From Aplectana chamaeleonis (Eukaryota; Nematoda; Chromadorea; Rhabditida; Cosmocercidae): 64,000 bases of DNA. A program made the position numbers and the translations under genes. The stretch is from assembly GCA_029168955.1 (NCBI GenBank), contig JAPDOI010001158.1:152110-216109 (forward strand), written 5' to 3'. Of the stretch, positions 9,752 to 21,798 are shown one piece after another; position 1 is the stretch's first letter, and the number at the start of each line of letters is the position of its first letter. Under the pieces are notes generated by a model. It made no database searches. It was not told the origin of the DNA and saw only the letters and a list, made by a program, of their open reading frames with translations.

Positions 9752-10945
9752 CCGACTGCGCATAAGAGAAACACATTAGGACATGATCAATCGCTTTACC
9801 ATTCTTTTCATGTCTGCCATTGCAGCCGTGCCTGCGGTCAAATGAGATGTGAGTGAGTGAGACGAGGAGGTGCAAGCGTTCAACTGCCGGTGCGCCCCGG
9901 AATCACCCCCATCGGGAACAATCTATCAATGATTATCCATCTCCCATTATCATTACCTCATAAGTGCTGCCCCGGGTGCGTGGTTGTCGCTCGGTTTACG
10001 GCTGGGAAAGCTCCCGAGTTCAACCCTACTTGGGACGCGGGGGACTCAGGATAGAAAAGAAATATGTTCTTCTAGAAACTATATCGCTATCAGGCATCTG
10101 ATAGCGATAGAGTTTCTCATTATCATGCATGCAACCCCCACCCCCTCTCCCCAACTTTCGTACCCATACTGGGAGAAGCGCGAAAGTTTTCTTGTGGATC
10201 TTGTTGTACCAATGGAATTTAAAAAGTGGAGCAGCGCATGTTTTCAGAAAATTAAAGGCAGCAGACACGCTCAAAAAGGTAAAAGGGATAACTGCGTTAC
10301 TGGGGTCGTATGGCCCCCAGCAGAACGTTAGAAGCGTCAAAACGTGCCGAAACTACTAAATTTGAGCAACGCAGGTTGAAAAATTTACACAACCCCGCCC
10401 ATTAGCTTTGACAACACCGCCCTCAACTACAAACCCGTAAAAGTTGATTGTGCGAATACTGTCACATTGGCTGGTTTTCGATGCTTTCATCGAGGTGAGC
10501 GTTCTAGTGAAGGCTGTAAGGGACTATCGGCTTCGCGATCTCCACAGCTTTGTCGCTAATAATAGTTGCTACAACGGAGCGCAGGGTAACTCGTCCACTT
10601 TCACCGGACAACAAGACAGCTGTTCTCCCTCTATTTGCATACAGTTTTCGTTGGTTTTTTCGTGAAGAACTCCCCACAACCAGCTCCAAACTTTCGATTT
10701 ATGTCGTAAAATCGATATTATTTTTTAGGGACCTTCAAGGGACCTTTCTCCTTTTTTTCTGATCTTTCTTCTTAGATTGGAGCGTCTTTTTCTCATGACA
10801 TTCAAAGTTAACATTACTTTGGCTAACAAGGAATTATGCACTGAACTGGGAGAAAATCTTCAGAAAAGTAAAGGGAAAATGAAAGACATCATGGATAAAT
10901 CCATGGCGAAAATTAGAGAAAAGGCGATTTCTGAAATAACCTATG

Positions 10946-11339
10946 TACACTTGGTAACAGAGGATATGTACATGTGGCGAACCGTGGCAGAGTTAACTCG
11001 TTGCTATGTTCGGTAGCAAGAACTACAGTACCGTCAGTATCCTCCACCAAGGACATAGCAAGGAGTATGAAATGCATAATCCTACTTAGAATATATTTCA
11101 AAGCTTCCTATGTTTTATTTGACACATCCGTCATGACATGCTTTGCACGGGAAAATCCAAAAAATTTAAAAAATTGTGCTGAAAATACGTTTTTTCTAGA
11201 ATAAAGGTTGACAATTTCCATAAAAGTCTATTTTTTTATACACCGTTAGAATCCTCTCGTTGATAGTAAACCAAAATAACTCCTCGGACAAAGTGAAAAC
11301 CTGACCGCGCGCAAATTTCGGACCGCCACCGGTATGGGC
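10946..11339. other. no gene recognised
   Basis: AT-rich sequence with nothing supported. It is bounded by the inverted-repeat arm and a minisatellite. Confidence 0.4.
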
Positions 11340-11860
11340 GTTGGTCAAACCGGTTTCCGCTCGCGGTCAGTTCGCAAGCTCCCGCGGTCAGTCCGCGAGG
11401 TCCCGCGGTCAGTACGCGAGCTCACGCGGTCAGTCCGCGAACTCCCGCCGTCAGCCCGTGAGCTCCCGCCCTCAGTCCGTGAGCTCCCGCCGTCAGTCCG
11501 TGAGCTCCCGCGGTCAGTCCGCGAGCTCCCGCGGCCAGTACGCAAGCTCACGCGGTCAGTCCGCGAGCTCCCGCCGTCAGTCCGTGAGCTCCCGCGGTCA
11601 GTCCGTGAGCTCCCGCCGTCAGTCGGTGAGCTCCCGCGGTCAGTACGCGAACTCCCGCGGTCGGTCCAGAAAGCACCGCTGTCAGTCCGGAATGCCTCGC
11701 GGTGGGTCCGAATTTAAACACGGTCAGCCCGCTAGCTCCCGCGGTCGGTCGAAAGGACCCCACCGTCAATGCTGAAGGTCACGCGGTTGGCGCACAAGTT
11801 CGTGTGGTTGATCAAGGTTTATCCACGGTCGGTCCGCAGGCTCCCGCGATTTATAGTGAT
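11340..11860. repeat. 21-bp minisatellite
   Basis: About 15 good copies of a 21-bp unit (GTCCGCGAGCTCCCGCGGTC with variants) between about 11360 and 11680, decaying to 11860. Because 21 is a multiple of three, several frames stay open on both strands and give heptad peptides such as PRSVREL. I treat these frames as by-products rather than genes. Similar GCGGTC-rich sequence is found at 17570-17740. Confidence 0.85.
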
Positions 11861-13229
11861 TGATACACTGTCAGATCAGAAGCTCCCCCACGTCTCCGTG
11901 ATTATTCCTGTCGTTTCCGCGTTTGGCTTACAAGCAGACGTATCCCTGAGAAGTCCGGGTCTCTGCGTGTCTGCATGTGGCGTGCAGTCTACGGCAGAAA
12001 ATACCTATATGACGGACCACTCCTCGTCGACCACCATATGTAAACAGCCACGCAGAGAAGAAAAAGAAAGATGGAGAGAAAGAAATCAGTAATGATCATG
12101 GCATGGTGTGATAATGCAGACTACAGATGGGGGCTGGTTCATCTTCAACAAATCATTGGTGTCTCACGACTTCAAATCCACCGTGACAACACCCATGAAA
12201 TGTCAAAATGACGCAACCGTGTTGTATTTCAACTTGAGGGGTAGGGGAGGATGAGAGTCAAGAAATTATGTACATCACATCAAAACTCACCTAGATTTTA
12301 ACGAGTAAACATAAATATATACAGCACGGCTAGTCGAAAAAAAATCAAAAGTTTCTATTGTGATAGAAAGCGCTCTGTTTCAAAATGCACAGATTTCTGG
12401 CCAATGTGCAGACTTCATTGTGATAAGGACTGTAAGCTCAAAGTTATCAAAAGCAAAGCGAAAAAAAAAACAGAAGAAGTCTTGCCAACGTCTCAAAAAG
12501 TTCATTCATGCGACGATTCAGGATCCATATAGAGTTCTGAGGGCTGCGAGTTCCAGCAATAATAGGGAATAAAGTGCAGCTAAAAGCTTCGTAGACTCTG
12601 TTACAGTTCAAGTTAACTCCTGTTTCCGTTTATCACACCGCGGAGCGGTGGCTTTTTCGTCGGAACCTTTATCACTAGTTATACCTCACCGAGGCTCACC
12701 GCTACGCTGGTGGTAATCAAAATCTACAGGTCACTACGGATGTACCAAAGCTTAGTTGCTCTTTATACCCTATCATTGTCGCAACTCGGCTCCCAGAACT
12801 TTATATGAGAATTTATACTTTGTAACGCGTCAAAAACCTATTTCGTAGCCCAGCACGGGTTTTAATTTTTATTTTTTGTAGCTTTTTTCAACAGCGTCCG
12901 GAACATAATGTTTTGGCGTCAATTTGCAGTTTGCTCGAAATGGAGATTTTTTGTTCTGGATAATTTTTGATCGATTCATTCTTCATCTATTTCAGGTCCA
13001 TAAAATTAGCATCGAAAAAAAACTTTATTGACCCGATAATTATTAAAATATGAAGTGCATAAAAAACAATCGCGCTATCTCAAGGAGAAAATTACTTCCT
13101 TCTGAGCGACCGGGACACGGGACGATGACATTTTTGGAACACTGTGCGCAATTTCAAAAAACGCGGTTGTGAGATGTGAGAAGACCACGGGCATTTTGAA
13201 TATTAACAATTAATGGAAAAATTAGTGCT
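11861..13229. other. no gene recognised
   Basis: AT-rich sequence with a few short frames and no domain or repeat that I could support. Confidence 0.4.
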
Positions 13230-15310
13230 ATTAATAAGGGCTCTGCAGAGTTGCAGCGACAGGTGGCACGCCGCCGAGCGAGAGGTTTGGGGTGGTAACA
13301 TAGCTTCGTTGGGTGGAGCCATGTACTCCACCAACCTTCACCCCTGTGCAGGTGAAGTGAGGAACCTTCACCATTGGGAAAACCGGTGACAACCGGTGAA
13401 ACGCCCCGAAAAAGAATGAAAGCGACTCAACACTCATGTAAGATTGGGTGGGTGTCACTGCCGGTTTTTCGGCCATAACTTTTTTACCCTGAAAGATAGC
13501 CCTTTGGTGAACGTTGTTTTCGGATTCCCCATAAAATTCTACGTCGACAGGTGTTTCAAGTTTGGGAAAAGATTCTCTCGATCCTTCAGCTTAAAGACAC
13601 AGACCAACCTCAGAATCGAATTTTCGTTTTCCTGCCTACCTTAGAGGAAATTTCACGCTGATCACAAAGATGTGTCCAGGATCGCTGAGAACCCAGTACG
13701 AACGGAGTTATAGCCCCTCAAACATTTTGATTTTGAACGACGAGAAGGTCGCGGATGAGTTGTCTCGAGCCTGTTTTTTCTCGTTCTTAGCAGCCATCTT
13801 TCTGAACCAGGCCACAATAATAAGCCAGACCGAAAACAAAAGAAAGAACATAGATTTTGAACAAAATCAATCGCGCTTCTCTTCCATACTGAGATCGGAA
13901 GCTTGTCGGTGGGCGTCACCTATTTATTCTTTCAAGGAAGCGTGGTCGGCTTTTCCCTCGCCTTTTCTCGCTTATTTGGGCGAATTGAGATTTCGCGCTT
14001 GGCAGGGTTACTATACATGGCGATCGGAATTTAATACCAAAAATTACCCTTTAGGTTGGACAGTGCTTTTAATTCATTTTACGAAACACCGGTTTTTCGC
14101 CTATAACTCTTTAACCGTTGAAGTAGATAGGATTTTGGTGAAGGTTGTTTTTGAAATCTACGTAAAATTCTGCGTCGAATGATATATCGGGTTCCTAACT
14201 TTGCTAGCTCCATAAGCCAGCTAGGTCAGTGGAGCCGAGCTCCATAGTTATCTCCATAGGGTGCTCTCGCCTCTAAGGTGTAAGTAGGAGACTCAGAGTT
14301 CTCCTGGAGCCTACAACGGGGGCTCGGCTCCACCGACCTGGCTGGCTTATGGAGCAAGCAACATTAGGAACCCGATATATAATTCGACGCAGAGTTTTAC
14401 GCAGACTTCAAAAATAACCTTCACCAAAACCACATCTTCAACGGTTAAAGAGTTATAGGCGAAAAACCGGTGTTTCGTAAAACGAATTAGGCTGAAGGAT
14501 CGAGAAAATATTTTTCGAAATTTGAAACACCGCTCGACGCAGAATTCCATCGAGACTCCGAAAACAACCTTGACCAAAGGACTAACTCCAACCACAAAAA
14601 AGTTATTGACGAAAAAACGATAATTTCAGGCGAAAAAATGCATTTTATAAACTGAAATCGGCTGGTAGAAGGAGAACGAATTTTTCAAAACTGAAAACGC
14701 TATTCGATGCAGAATTTTATGGGAATTCTGAAAACAACCTTCACCAAAGGGCTATCTTCAAGGTTAAAAAAGTTATGGACGAAAAACTGAATGCTCTTGA
14801 TGAAAGAAACGTTACCTCATAAATTGAAGTCGGCTGAGAGACTGGAAACGGATTTTTCTCAACATATAAACATTATTCGACGCGAAATTCCATGGAGACT
14901 TTGCAGCTTCGTTCAAAGATTCGTCTTAGAGGGCAAAAATTTTATGAGCAAAGAATTTTTGACTCCAAGACAGCTCGAAGGAATTTTTTCATGACTTAGG
15001 CACATCATTTTATTAAGAACAGTGATATTCTAAAGAAGGTCATCTAACGAAAAAAAATGTTTCAAAATTAATGATAAAAAAATATTTTTAACGCAAAAAA
15101 ACAGGATTGAGAAAACGTCAAATTTTCAAGTCTTTAGGGAACCTTCACCATTCCCCACTCAAGTATCCTAAACAACCTTCACCTCTCGGACCGCTGTCTC
15201 CACCCCAACGAACCTATGGGTGGGAACAGAACCTGACGCAGCGTTGGGCACCAAGGCTTCGCAGAATTGCCGCGATGTCGCCGCCGACCCCGTTGTTCTC
15301 CCGTTGCGTA
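13230..15310. repeat. complex repeat island with central palindrome
   Basis: Built from diverged units of roughly 100-150 bp with the wording TTTTTCG.C.ATAAC, TTTGGTGAAGGTTGTTTT, AAATTCTGCGTCGA and GATCCTTCAGC. Units point right at 13460-13590 and 14070-14180 and left at 14360-14900. A palindrome at about 14064-14495 is centred on CTCCATAAGCCAGC / GCTGGCTTATGGAG. The right half (about 14340-15230) returns inverted at about 26120-27020. No protein was recognised. It is probably the remains of large non-autonomous DNA elements. Confidence 0.6.
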
Positions 15311-17280
15311 CAACCTCCCTTATTCGACGTCAAAATTTTCTGTAACCTGTTTTCATTGCATTTTGGGTGTTATAAGTGTTTCAGGAATGGCACTCTACTT
15401 TCCGTCAAAAGTAAACAAAAATAGAGGAAAACAGAGAACTGAACGTAAAAAAAATGTGCTGTTCAGCATATTTTTCCCCGTGACACCGCAAACAGACTTC
15501 AATTTGTTACGTTCGCAAAGATGTACAGCTATGTAGAAAGATCACATTAGAATAAAAATAGAGAACCTATAAGACATTGAGACTGTAAAAAATCTGGGAA
15601 ACTATACATTTTTCGAACATGCTCCAGTATTTTTTTTTTCGTTTTCAATGAAATAGGCAGAATGTGGTGAGGCGATCGAATGCACGAAATAACGGAGAAA
15701 AAGAAATCGAATCGATCGATCAACTGCGGCACTTCTCGCCGATGGCGGAAATGGTCCTGACCATTTCTTGCCGCTGTTCGCTGGCGGCGTCGCTGCGGAC
15801 ATCGCTCGTGTCGCGGTGGCGAATACACTTTGCGAGGTCACCATCCCGCCAGCCTCGCACGACACGTCGCCGGTGTCGCCCGCTGCGTGGAGCCCCCCCC
15901 CCCATTGCTCATCATTGTCCTGTCGCTGCGAATCTCGCCGCGGTGCCACTCTGCAGAGCCCTTCATTTGGCAGAATACTGATATTGCGGAGCCTCATTGT
16001 AAATTGAATTTTTTCTGTCAAAAGAAGCTACAAGATCTGCAAAAGTTCGCAGAACGTGCTATGCACCAAAAGCTCACCAGATCAAAAGTCCAAGAACGAT
16101 TTTTCACGTTTTTTTGGGACCGTGTTCTCGAAAATTTTCGTGAATTTTCGCAGATTTCGGAGCCTCGTTTGACAATAAAAATTTCAAGCTATTATTATTG
16201 TATTGTAACAATTGTTGCAATAAGTATCAAATGACTACATAACCTCCATTTTATTTCACGACCAGCTTCCCCTCTATCAATTTTTCTATCCTAAACTGCC
16301 GAAAGTGAGCTGTCAGACGTCTAAATATTAGTGCGCGAAATTTGGAAATTTTCAAAGGAAATTTTCAAAATCTTGACGTCGGTTTATATTTGTCTGCCAA
16401 ATCTGAATTTTCCACTTTTCATTTTACGATAGTGTGGTACTTTTTTTCGATTCATTTTATTTTTTTCTCGGGGAAATAAAATGGAGGCCCTTTTCTACGC
16501 CATTTTTCTTCTATCCAAAATCGGTACAAACCCGTCGCTCAAAATAACTACTTACAGTAGCTGTTAGAACAGACATTTCCCTTTAGAACAACTTAGATGC
16601 GGACCAAAGACGAAAAGTTCTAACACTTGATGCGCAACTTCCAATAAAAAAAACGCTAAAGTTCTTATGTCAGGCAAAAAAAGCAAATGCTTCTGATAAA
16701 TGAATAAAAACTTAATCAAAGCTAGCGTACCTGTAAGAAAATGAACATTTCGTGTATGGAAGAAACATCAGTTAAAAGGAATAGTTGAATAGTTGGAAGA
16801 TAGAAGAAGGAATAAAGACGGAGTGGTGCTTAGTGTTGCAAATAATTTCGGCCGCTGCTGGCCATGAGCCAAGAGCAGCGGGGCGCTGATTAGCAATGGG
16901 GCGCGGCATCTCGGTGTCAGGCGGCTTGTTACGTGCCTTGACCTGAATCTGATTTTTCTACCTGGTTCTTATGATCTTTTTCCTAAGGTGGAGGAACTAT
17001 CCCCTTTTTTCACATATAAGAAACATTCGGTAACGCAAATTATTGGCTTTTTCGTGAATTCATCCCATTCATTCGAGAATTAAGATCATTTGTGCTTTTC
17101 CAAAGGTGGAAAAAACTTCCCGAGCAAACGGCCAGTTTTAGATGATGATATATTTGCGATTTCTCTCGCGAATAATGCCTGATTTCTCTTGAGTATTACT
17201 CGAAAACTTTCAATAATAACTTTCAAAGTAGCAACCGAATTATTTTCACGGTGCGAATTGAAAACGAATGAAAGATAAAT
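15311..17280. other. no gene recognised; GC-rich patch at 15700-15960
   Basis: A GC-rich patch carries overlapping frames on both strands (up to 139 codons on the minus strand, 15602-16021) without domain, splice or repeat evidence. The flanks are AT-rich. A small coding exon cannot be excluded. Confidence 0.35.
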
Positions 17281-17281
17281 A

Positions 17282-17285
17282 AATA

Positions 17286-17371
<86 letters not shown>
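17282..17371. repeat. AAT microsatellite
   Basis: About 28 uninterrupted copies of a trinucleotide (AAT/TAA), preceded by a few AAAT units. Confidence 0.95.
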
Positions 17372-17569
17372 GAGAATAATTGAAAATTATAAAATTATAA
17401 ATAATATGATTAATATTAATTCTTATTTAGAAGAACCAATGAATGATTAGTCGGACTAATATGTTATGCAGCGTGCGTGACAACTTAAGCAGAAGTGACA
17501 TCATTTGTGAACGTGTTCTGAATCTTCTTGAGTTAAAGACAACGGACTAAAAGTCGCGCCGCCCTTCCT

Positions 17570-17745
17570 CTCTGCCGCTGATTTTGCGATGCACGCGGTC
17601 CGACCGTCGTTTCTGGTCGCGGTTCGACCGCGTCCAAGCGCGGCTCGACCGCCGGTAAAACATGAGCGCGGTCGGAATGCGCTTCAACCGCCGCATTGTC
17701 GCGGTCAGCTTAATTCAAATAGTTGCCCGCGGTCAGGTTTTCTCT
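17570..17745. repeat. degenerate GCGGTC-rich repeat
   Basis: Repeated GCGGTC / GACCGC words at irregular 15-25 bp spacing. They resemble the 11.3-kb minisatellite unit. It lies just upstream of the mariner relic. Confidence 0.45.
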
Positions 17746-17862
17746 TTGTCTGAGTCTGAAGCGAGTTATGACGAAGCGGCGCTTTGTGCGCGCAAAAAAC
17801 GCCGCAAAACACCGTTTTTGCAAAAAATATGCGCAGTACTGTACTGTCGCCGTGTCACAGCA

Positions 17863-18960
17863 ATGGAAAAATTGAATATTGTGCTGTGATAAAATTCTTT
17901 TTTTTTGGAAGGTGTAGCATCAAAAGAAACTCACGAACGAATGTTAAAAGTGTACAATGATTGTTCACCTACAATTAGAACAGTAGAAAGATGGGTTGCT
18001 GAATTTGAACGTGAGAAGCCTTAAAGACGATCCACGTGAAGGACGTCCAAAAAGCGCATCAACACCAGAAATCATGGCCAAAATACAGGATATGGTTTTG
18101 GAAGATCGTCGATTGACAGAGAGAGATTTAGTAGAGGCTCTACACATCTCATTAGGCAGTATAAGCCATATTTTAAGTGAAATTTTGGGTTTTAGAAAGC
18201 TGTGTGCACAATGGGTGCCGCATTCGTTAACAATGGAACAAAAACACATTCGAATGCGACTTTCTCAATGAGAGTTGGAGCGTCTTAAAAAGGATAAAGT
18301 GGATTTTGTGCGTCGATTCATCACTATGGATGAGACTTGGTTCTATCACCATGATCCTGAATCAAAACAAGAGGCTAAAAAATGGTGTGAACTTGGTCGC
18401 TCGGCTTCGAAACGAGTTCGTGTCCGGAAATCGGCCAAGAAGGTTATGGCATCACCTTTTTTGGGATGAGAAAGGAACTTTATTGTGGATTACTTGCAAA
18501 CTGGTGGACAATTAAAACAATTAATTCTGAATATTTTTGCAAACTTTTGATCAAGTTGAAGGAAAAAATTCGTAACAAAAGACCCGGTTCGCAGAAGAAA
18601 AAAATCCTTTTCATCAGCACAATGTACCGTGTCACAAGAGCATTTTGACAAGGGCTAAAATCCGTGAATTAAAGTTCGAAGTGTTAGAGCATCCACCGTT
18701 TTAACCAGATTTGACCCCCAGCGACTTCCATTTGTTCCCAGAACTCAAAAAGTTTATGCGTGGCAAGGGTTTTCCATCAAATGAAGAGGTTGGAGGATCG
18801 TTGGAGCAAGTGTATCAATATTCAGGGAGATTATACTGGATAATAAATGCATTTCGAGCCATAAAATTGTGTTTTTCTTATCGAACGACAAAACTACTTT
18901 GGAATCCGTGTAGTTGGACGGAATATGTAGTGAGATCGAGATCCAATTTTTTTTGAGTTT
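17863..18960 (+). pseudogene. mariner transposase relic
   Basis: The reading starts at ATG 17863 and must change frame near 17880 and near 18010. It meets stops near 18268, 18510 and 18702. Recognisable mariner blocks, in order: an N-terminal helix-turn-helix region with TVERW, DDPREGRP, the LGSISHIL and KLCAQWVPHSL stretch, then MDETWF (18326-18340) with the first catalytic Asp and PESKQEAKKW. After these come a region reading PSDFHLFPELKKF with the third Asp, and SNEEV. At 18612-18620 the usual HQD is HQH, so the second catalytic aspartate is lost. The family normally has about 345 residues with a DD34D triad. Terminal repeats were not identified. The copy is dead and moderately old. Confidence 0.88.
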
Positions 18961-20010
18961 ACCGTATTTACCAAAAAAAACTTCTCGGTAAAAAGTTTCG
19001 CTAGAAAAATAACCCAAAAAGATTTTCCGCACACTTCTGATGGCAACGGATAATGCAGGAGAACTAAACTCAAGGAAATTGATGGCGAATATTTTTTGTT
19101 GTTGTTCGAAAGGTACAAATAGACTTTTTTCTAATTTTTCTCATTTTTATTTGAGGACTTTTATCCCCTCACAACTTCCATTACACAGGCTAGGCCCAGT
19201 CGAAACGCCGACTTTGGACCGGGACTATGTCAAAGGTTATTTCTGCTTTCCTTTTTTCCTCTTTCTTTTTACGCATTTTATGACTTTCCCTCGAACCTAC
19301 TCGCGGAATCGCTCCCTCTATTCCAAAACTTTAGGAAACGATTAAGGCTTCAAGAGACATGAACTTGTCCCTCGAAAACCCACAAAAATTTTAGCCAAAA
19401 ATAGGCTTCTCGACACTTTCATGGCTTCGCCCAGAAACAAATCGATGCTACTAACATTGAAGTCATTAACATTCCAGCAACACTGTGCTTGCTTCAGAAT
19501 TGCCCCCCCCTATACTGATGTTGAAAAAGGGCGAGATGGGGGGAGATGAAAGATGGACTCTCACTCACACTACTAGCTCAGTCGATAGCCATATCAAATG
19601 AGCAATGCATTCTGCGCTTCGCCTCCTCTCCCCCAGGCGATGTGTTGACTGGAAAACATTTTTTTATTTGCACTCAGAAAAACTCTCCGAGAAATCACTG
19701 GAGCCCAGACTTCCTACCCTCAATCTATTTTCTCTGACTATGAGATGAAGTCGTGGTAACTCACACGCAGCTGGCTTCATCGCAATTTCGTATGTTACCA
19801 CCATAATAGTCCTCGAAAACGCTCTCAAACGCTGTGTTGCACATAACTCTTTAGCCTGGATGATTATGAAGTGTAATTTTTTTCAAAAAGAACATCTGCC
19901 AAAGCAACCCTTAGTAACTTTTTGTCCTATTTTTGATGACTGAGGCCGAAAAGTTGGGGTTCATGAACAGTTTACAGCTGACAACATCGAAACTGATCGT
20001 GTATCTATGC
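18961..20010. other. no gene recognised
   Basis: AT-rich, with a G/C-rich edge near 19505. Nothing supported. Confidence 0.35.
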
Positions 20011-20450
20011 CTCTTAAAGGCACAGAGCACCCAGAAAATTATTTTCTAGTTTTTTATGCTGATCTTCGGGAGAGTCACACGCTGATCACAGTGGTATCTC
20101 TGAAATCGTCCAATACCCCTATGAACAGAGTTATGGCTTCTCAAAGATGCCTATATTCTGAGGGTGAACAAATTGGTGGACGAGTTGTCTCGGGACTGTA
20201 TTTCTCCTCATTCGTAATCGTTGCGTGAGAGCGAGCCAGGATATAGAGACAGTCCAGCGATGGACTGAAGAACGAAGACTTCTTGGGAATTTATCAATCC
20301 ATCTAGCCGCTATCGAGTTCGAAAATCTGGTAGGGGGTGTGGCTCGTGATGGTGAGCGAAGAAGGTCGGGCCTGTGGGGTCTGTGGTGGTCGATTATATC
20401 TCGCTCATTTGGAGGGATTGAGATCTCGCACTTCAAAAGTGTTATATAGG
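20011..20450. repeat. diverged relative of the TTAA MITE family
   Basis: CTTAAAGGCACAGAGCACCC at about 20016 resembles the TIR of the elements at 5442 and 21311. The interior (GAACAGAGTTATGGCTTCTC to GGTGGACGAGTTGTCTCG) matches their interiors. The right end is not recognisable. Confidence 0.45.
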
Positions 20451-20544
20451 AGGGGTCCGCTACACAATCAAATAAAAATCTCGAATTTCATGTCTGAGGG
20501 TGTACGGTGACTTCAGGATCTTCCAATCGCTTCGCACCAGGGAT

Positions 20545-20890
20545 CAGCGAAATCCTGATGTCCGAATCCCGATGGTTTTGAGCCTTCCGATTTACGAAAA
20601 AAAAAACCGAAATTGAGGAAGAAGTCGGGAATTTCATCGAGATCATAATTCTTTAAGCTTTCCCTACCAAATCCACAGGGGGCTATTACGGGCGCTAAAT
20701 TCGAATTCGAGGTCCATCTTCACTTTTCACGAAGCCAGGGTTGATTGGGTTTACATGAAAATTATTCAGTAAAGAAGGATGAGCCCGAGTTTTTTGGAAG
20801 GTACAGTCACTAGGCGAGGGTCAAGAATTCCGCTGAAGGAGTTTCAAGTTTCCGAAATTCAGAAAAAAATATCCGCTCATCTCTGCTACA
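20545..20890. repeat. dispersed repeat shared with 36545-36915
   Basis: Both places contain GAGGTCCATCTTCACTTTTC, then a GCC.GGGTTGATT stretch, TTTACATGAAAATTATT, and TTTCCGAAATTCAGAAAAA in the same order and orientation. No coding signal is conserved between them. Confidence 0.7.
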
Positions 20891-21306
20891 AATACATTGT
20901 GTTTGTCGTAACGCGAACTCCGACGGCCAGTCATACACTGCTCGGGGGGAAACTGTTTGCTCATCAGGGAGGAAGCTTCATGAAGCTGTTCAGCACCCCC
21001 AAAAGTGCAACTTTGGTCAAAATTCGGGTGCAGACTCACGAGGTTCACCCACTGTTTTGAACTGATAATTGTACAAATTTCTCTCGTCATTCAGCAGTGT
21101 GAAACGTTCACAAAATTTCTGGCAACTACGTATCACTAGGATCCATGCCGACGTTATTACGGCTAAGTTCCAAATCGATGGTATTTTTTTCGTCGATTAC
21201 TGATCGTTATTTTGAAAATCGATGAAAAAGGCGAGAACCGAATTTTCAAAAAAAACGATCGATAATTGTCGAAAAGTACTATTGATTGAGGACTTGGCCA
21301 TAATAC

Positions 21307-21798
21307 TTAAAGGCAGTGTCCGCGATAAAAACCATGTCTGATTTTTTGGTGGAGATCGGCAGCTGCGGGGCCTAGCGAAACCCTAACGTTGAAAAAACTA
21401 AGAAAAATGAGCTCGGAACGATCCCCTCCGGCCCCAAAGCTGGACACCCGTCAGCTCGTCACCCCCAGATGCACTTTCCACGCCCACCGACGTGAACAAA
21501 TGAATGCTCGAGATTGTGAGATGAGCGATGATTTCCGATCAATAGCCCCGTTCTTCCCTTCATTCTCGACTTCTCTCTTTACTAAGGTCATTTCGCATAC
21601 ATCGGCTGCAAAAGACGGAAGTTACAAGCCTCGGACAACTCGTCCACAATGTTTCCCTAGCTCAATTTTTGAGGGACCATAGCTCTGTTCCTAGAAAGTC
21701 TTGTACGGTTCCAAAAACATCATTGGAATCAGCGTGGGCCGTCTTCAAGATAGGCGGAAAAGCAGAAAAACGATTCTTATCGTGAACACTGCCTTTAA
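21307..21798. mobile_element. TTAA-flanked MITE, copy 2
   Basis: TIR AGGCAGTGTCCGCGATAA at 21311 and its counterpart ATCGTGAACACTGCCT ending at 21794, with TTAA at 21307-21310 and 21795-21798. The interior corresponds to the 5442-5935 copy in reverse orientation, for example AAAGACGGAAGTTACAAGCC here. It encodes no transposase. Confidence 0.78.

Larger units (their letters stand above)
8708..10945. repeat. right arm of the 10-kb inverted repeat
   Basis: Reverse-complement partner of 821-3079, in the same order of landmarks. Differences are the extra palindromic insertion at 8973-9156, the absence of about 200 bp that the left arm carries at about 1855-2060, and scattered substitutions. The arm ends abruptly at CTATG (10945). 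I saw no convincing target duplication. Confidence 0.85.

Noticed and set aside
11334..11775. Frames with heptad repeats resembling low-complexity or SR-like proteins
   Set aside because: Produced by the 21-bp minisatellite in several frames at once.
15602..16021. GC-rich minus-strand frame of 139 codons
   Set aside because: Overlapping plus-strand frames are equally open, and no domain or splice signal favours either.
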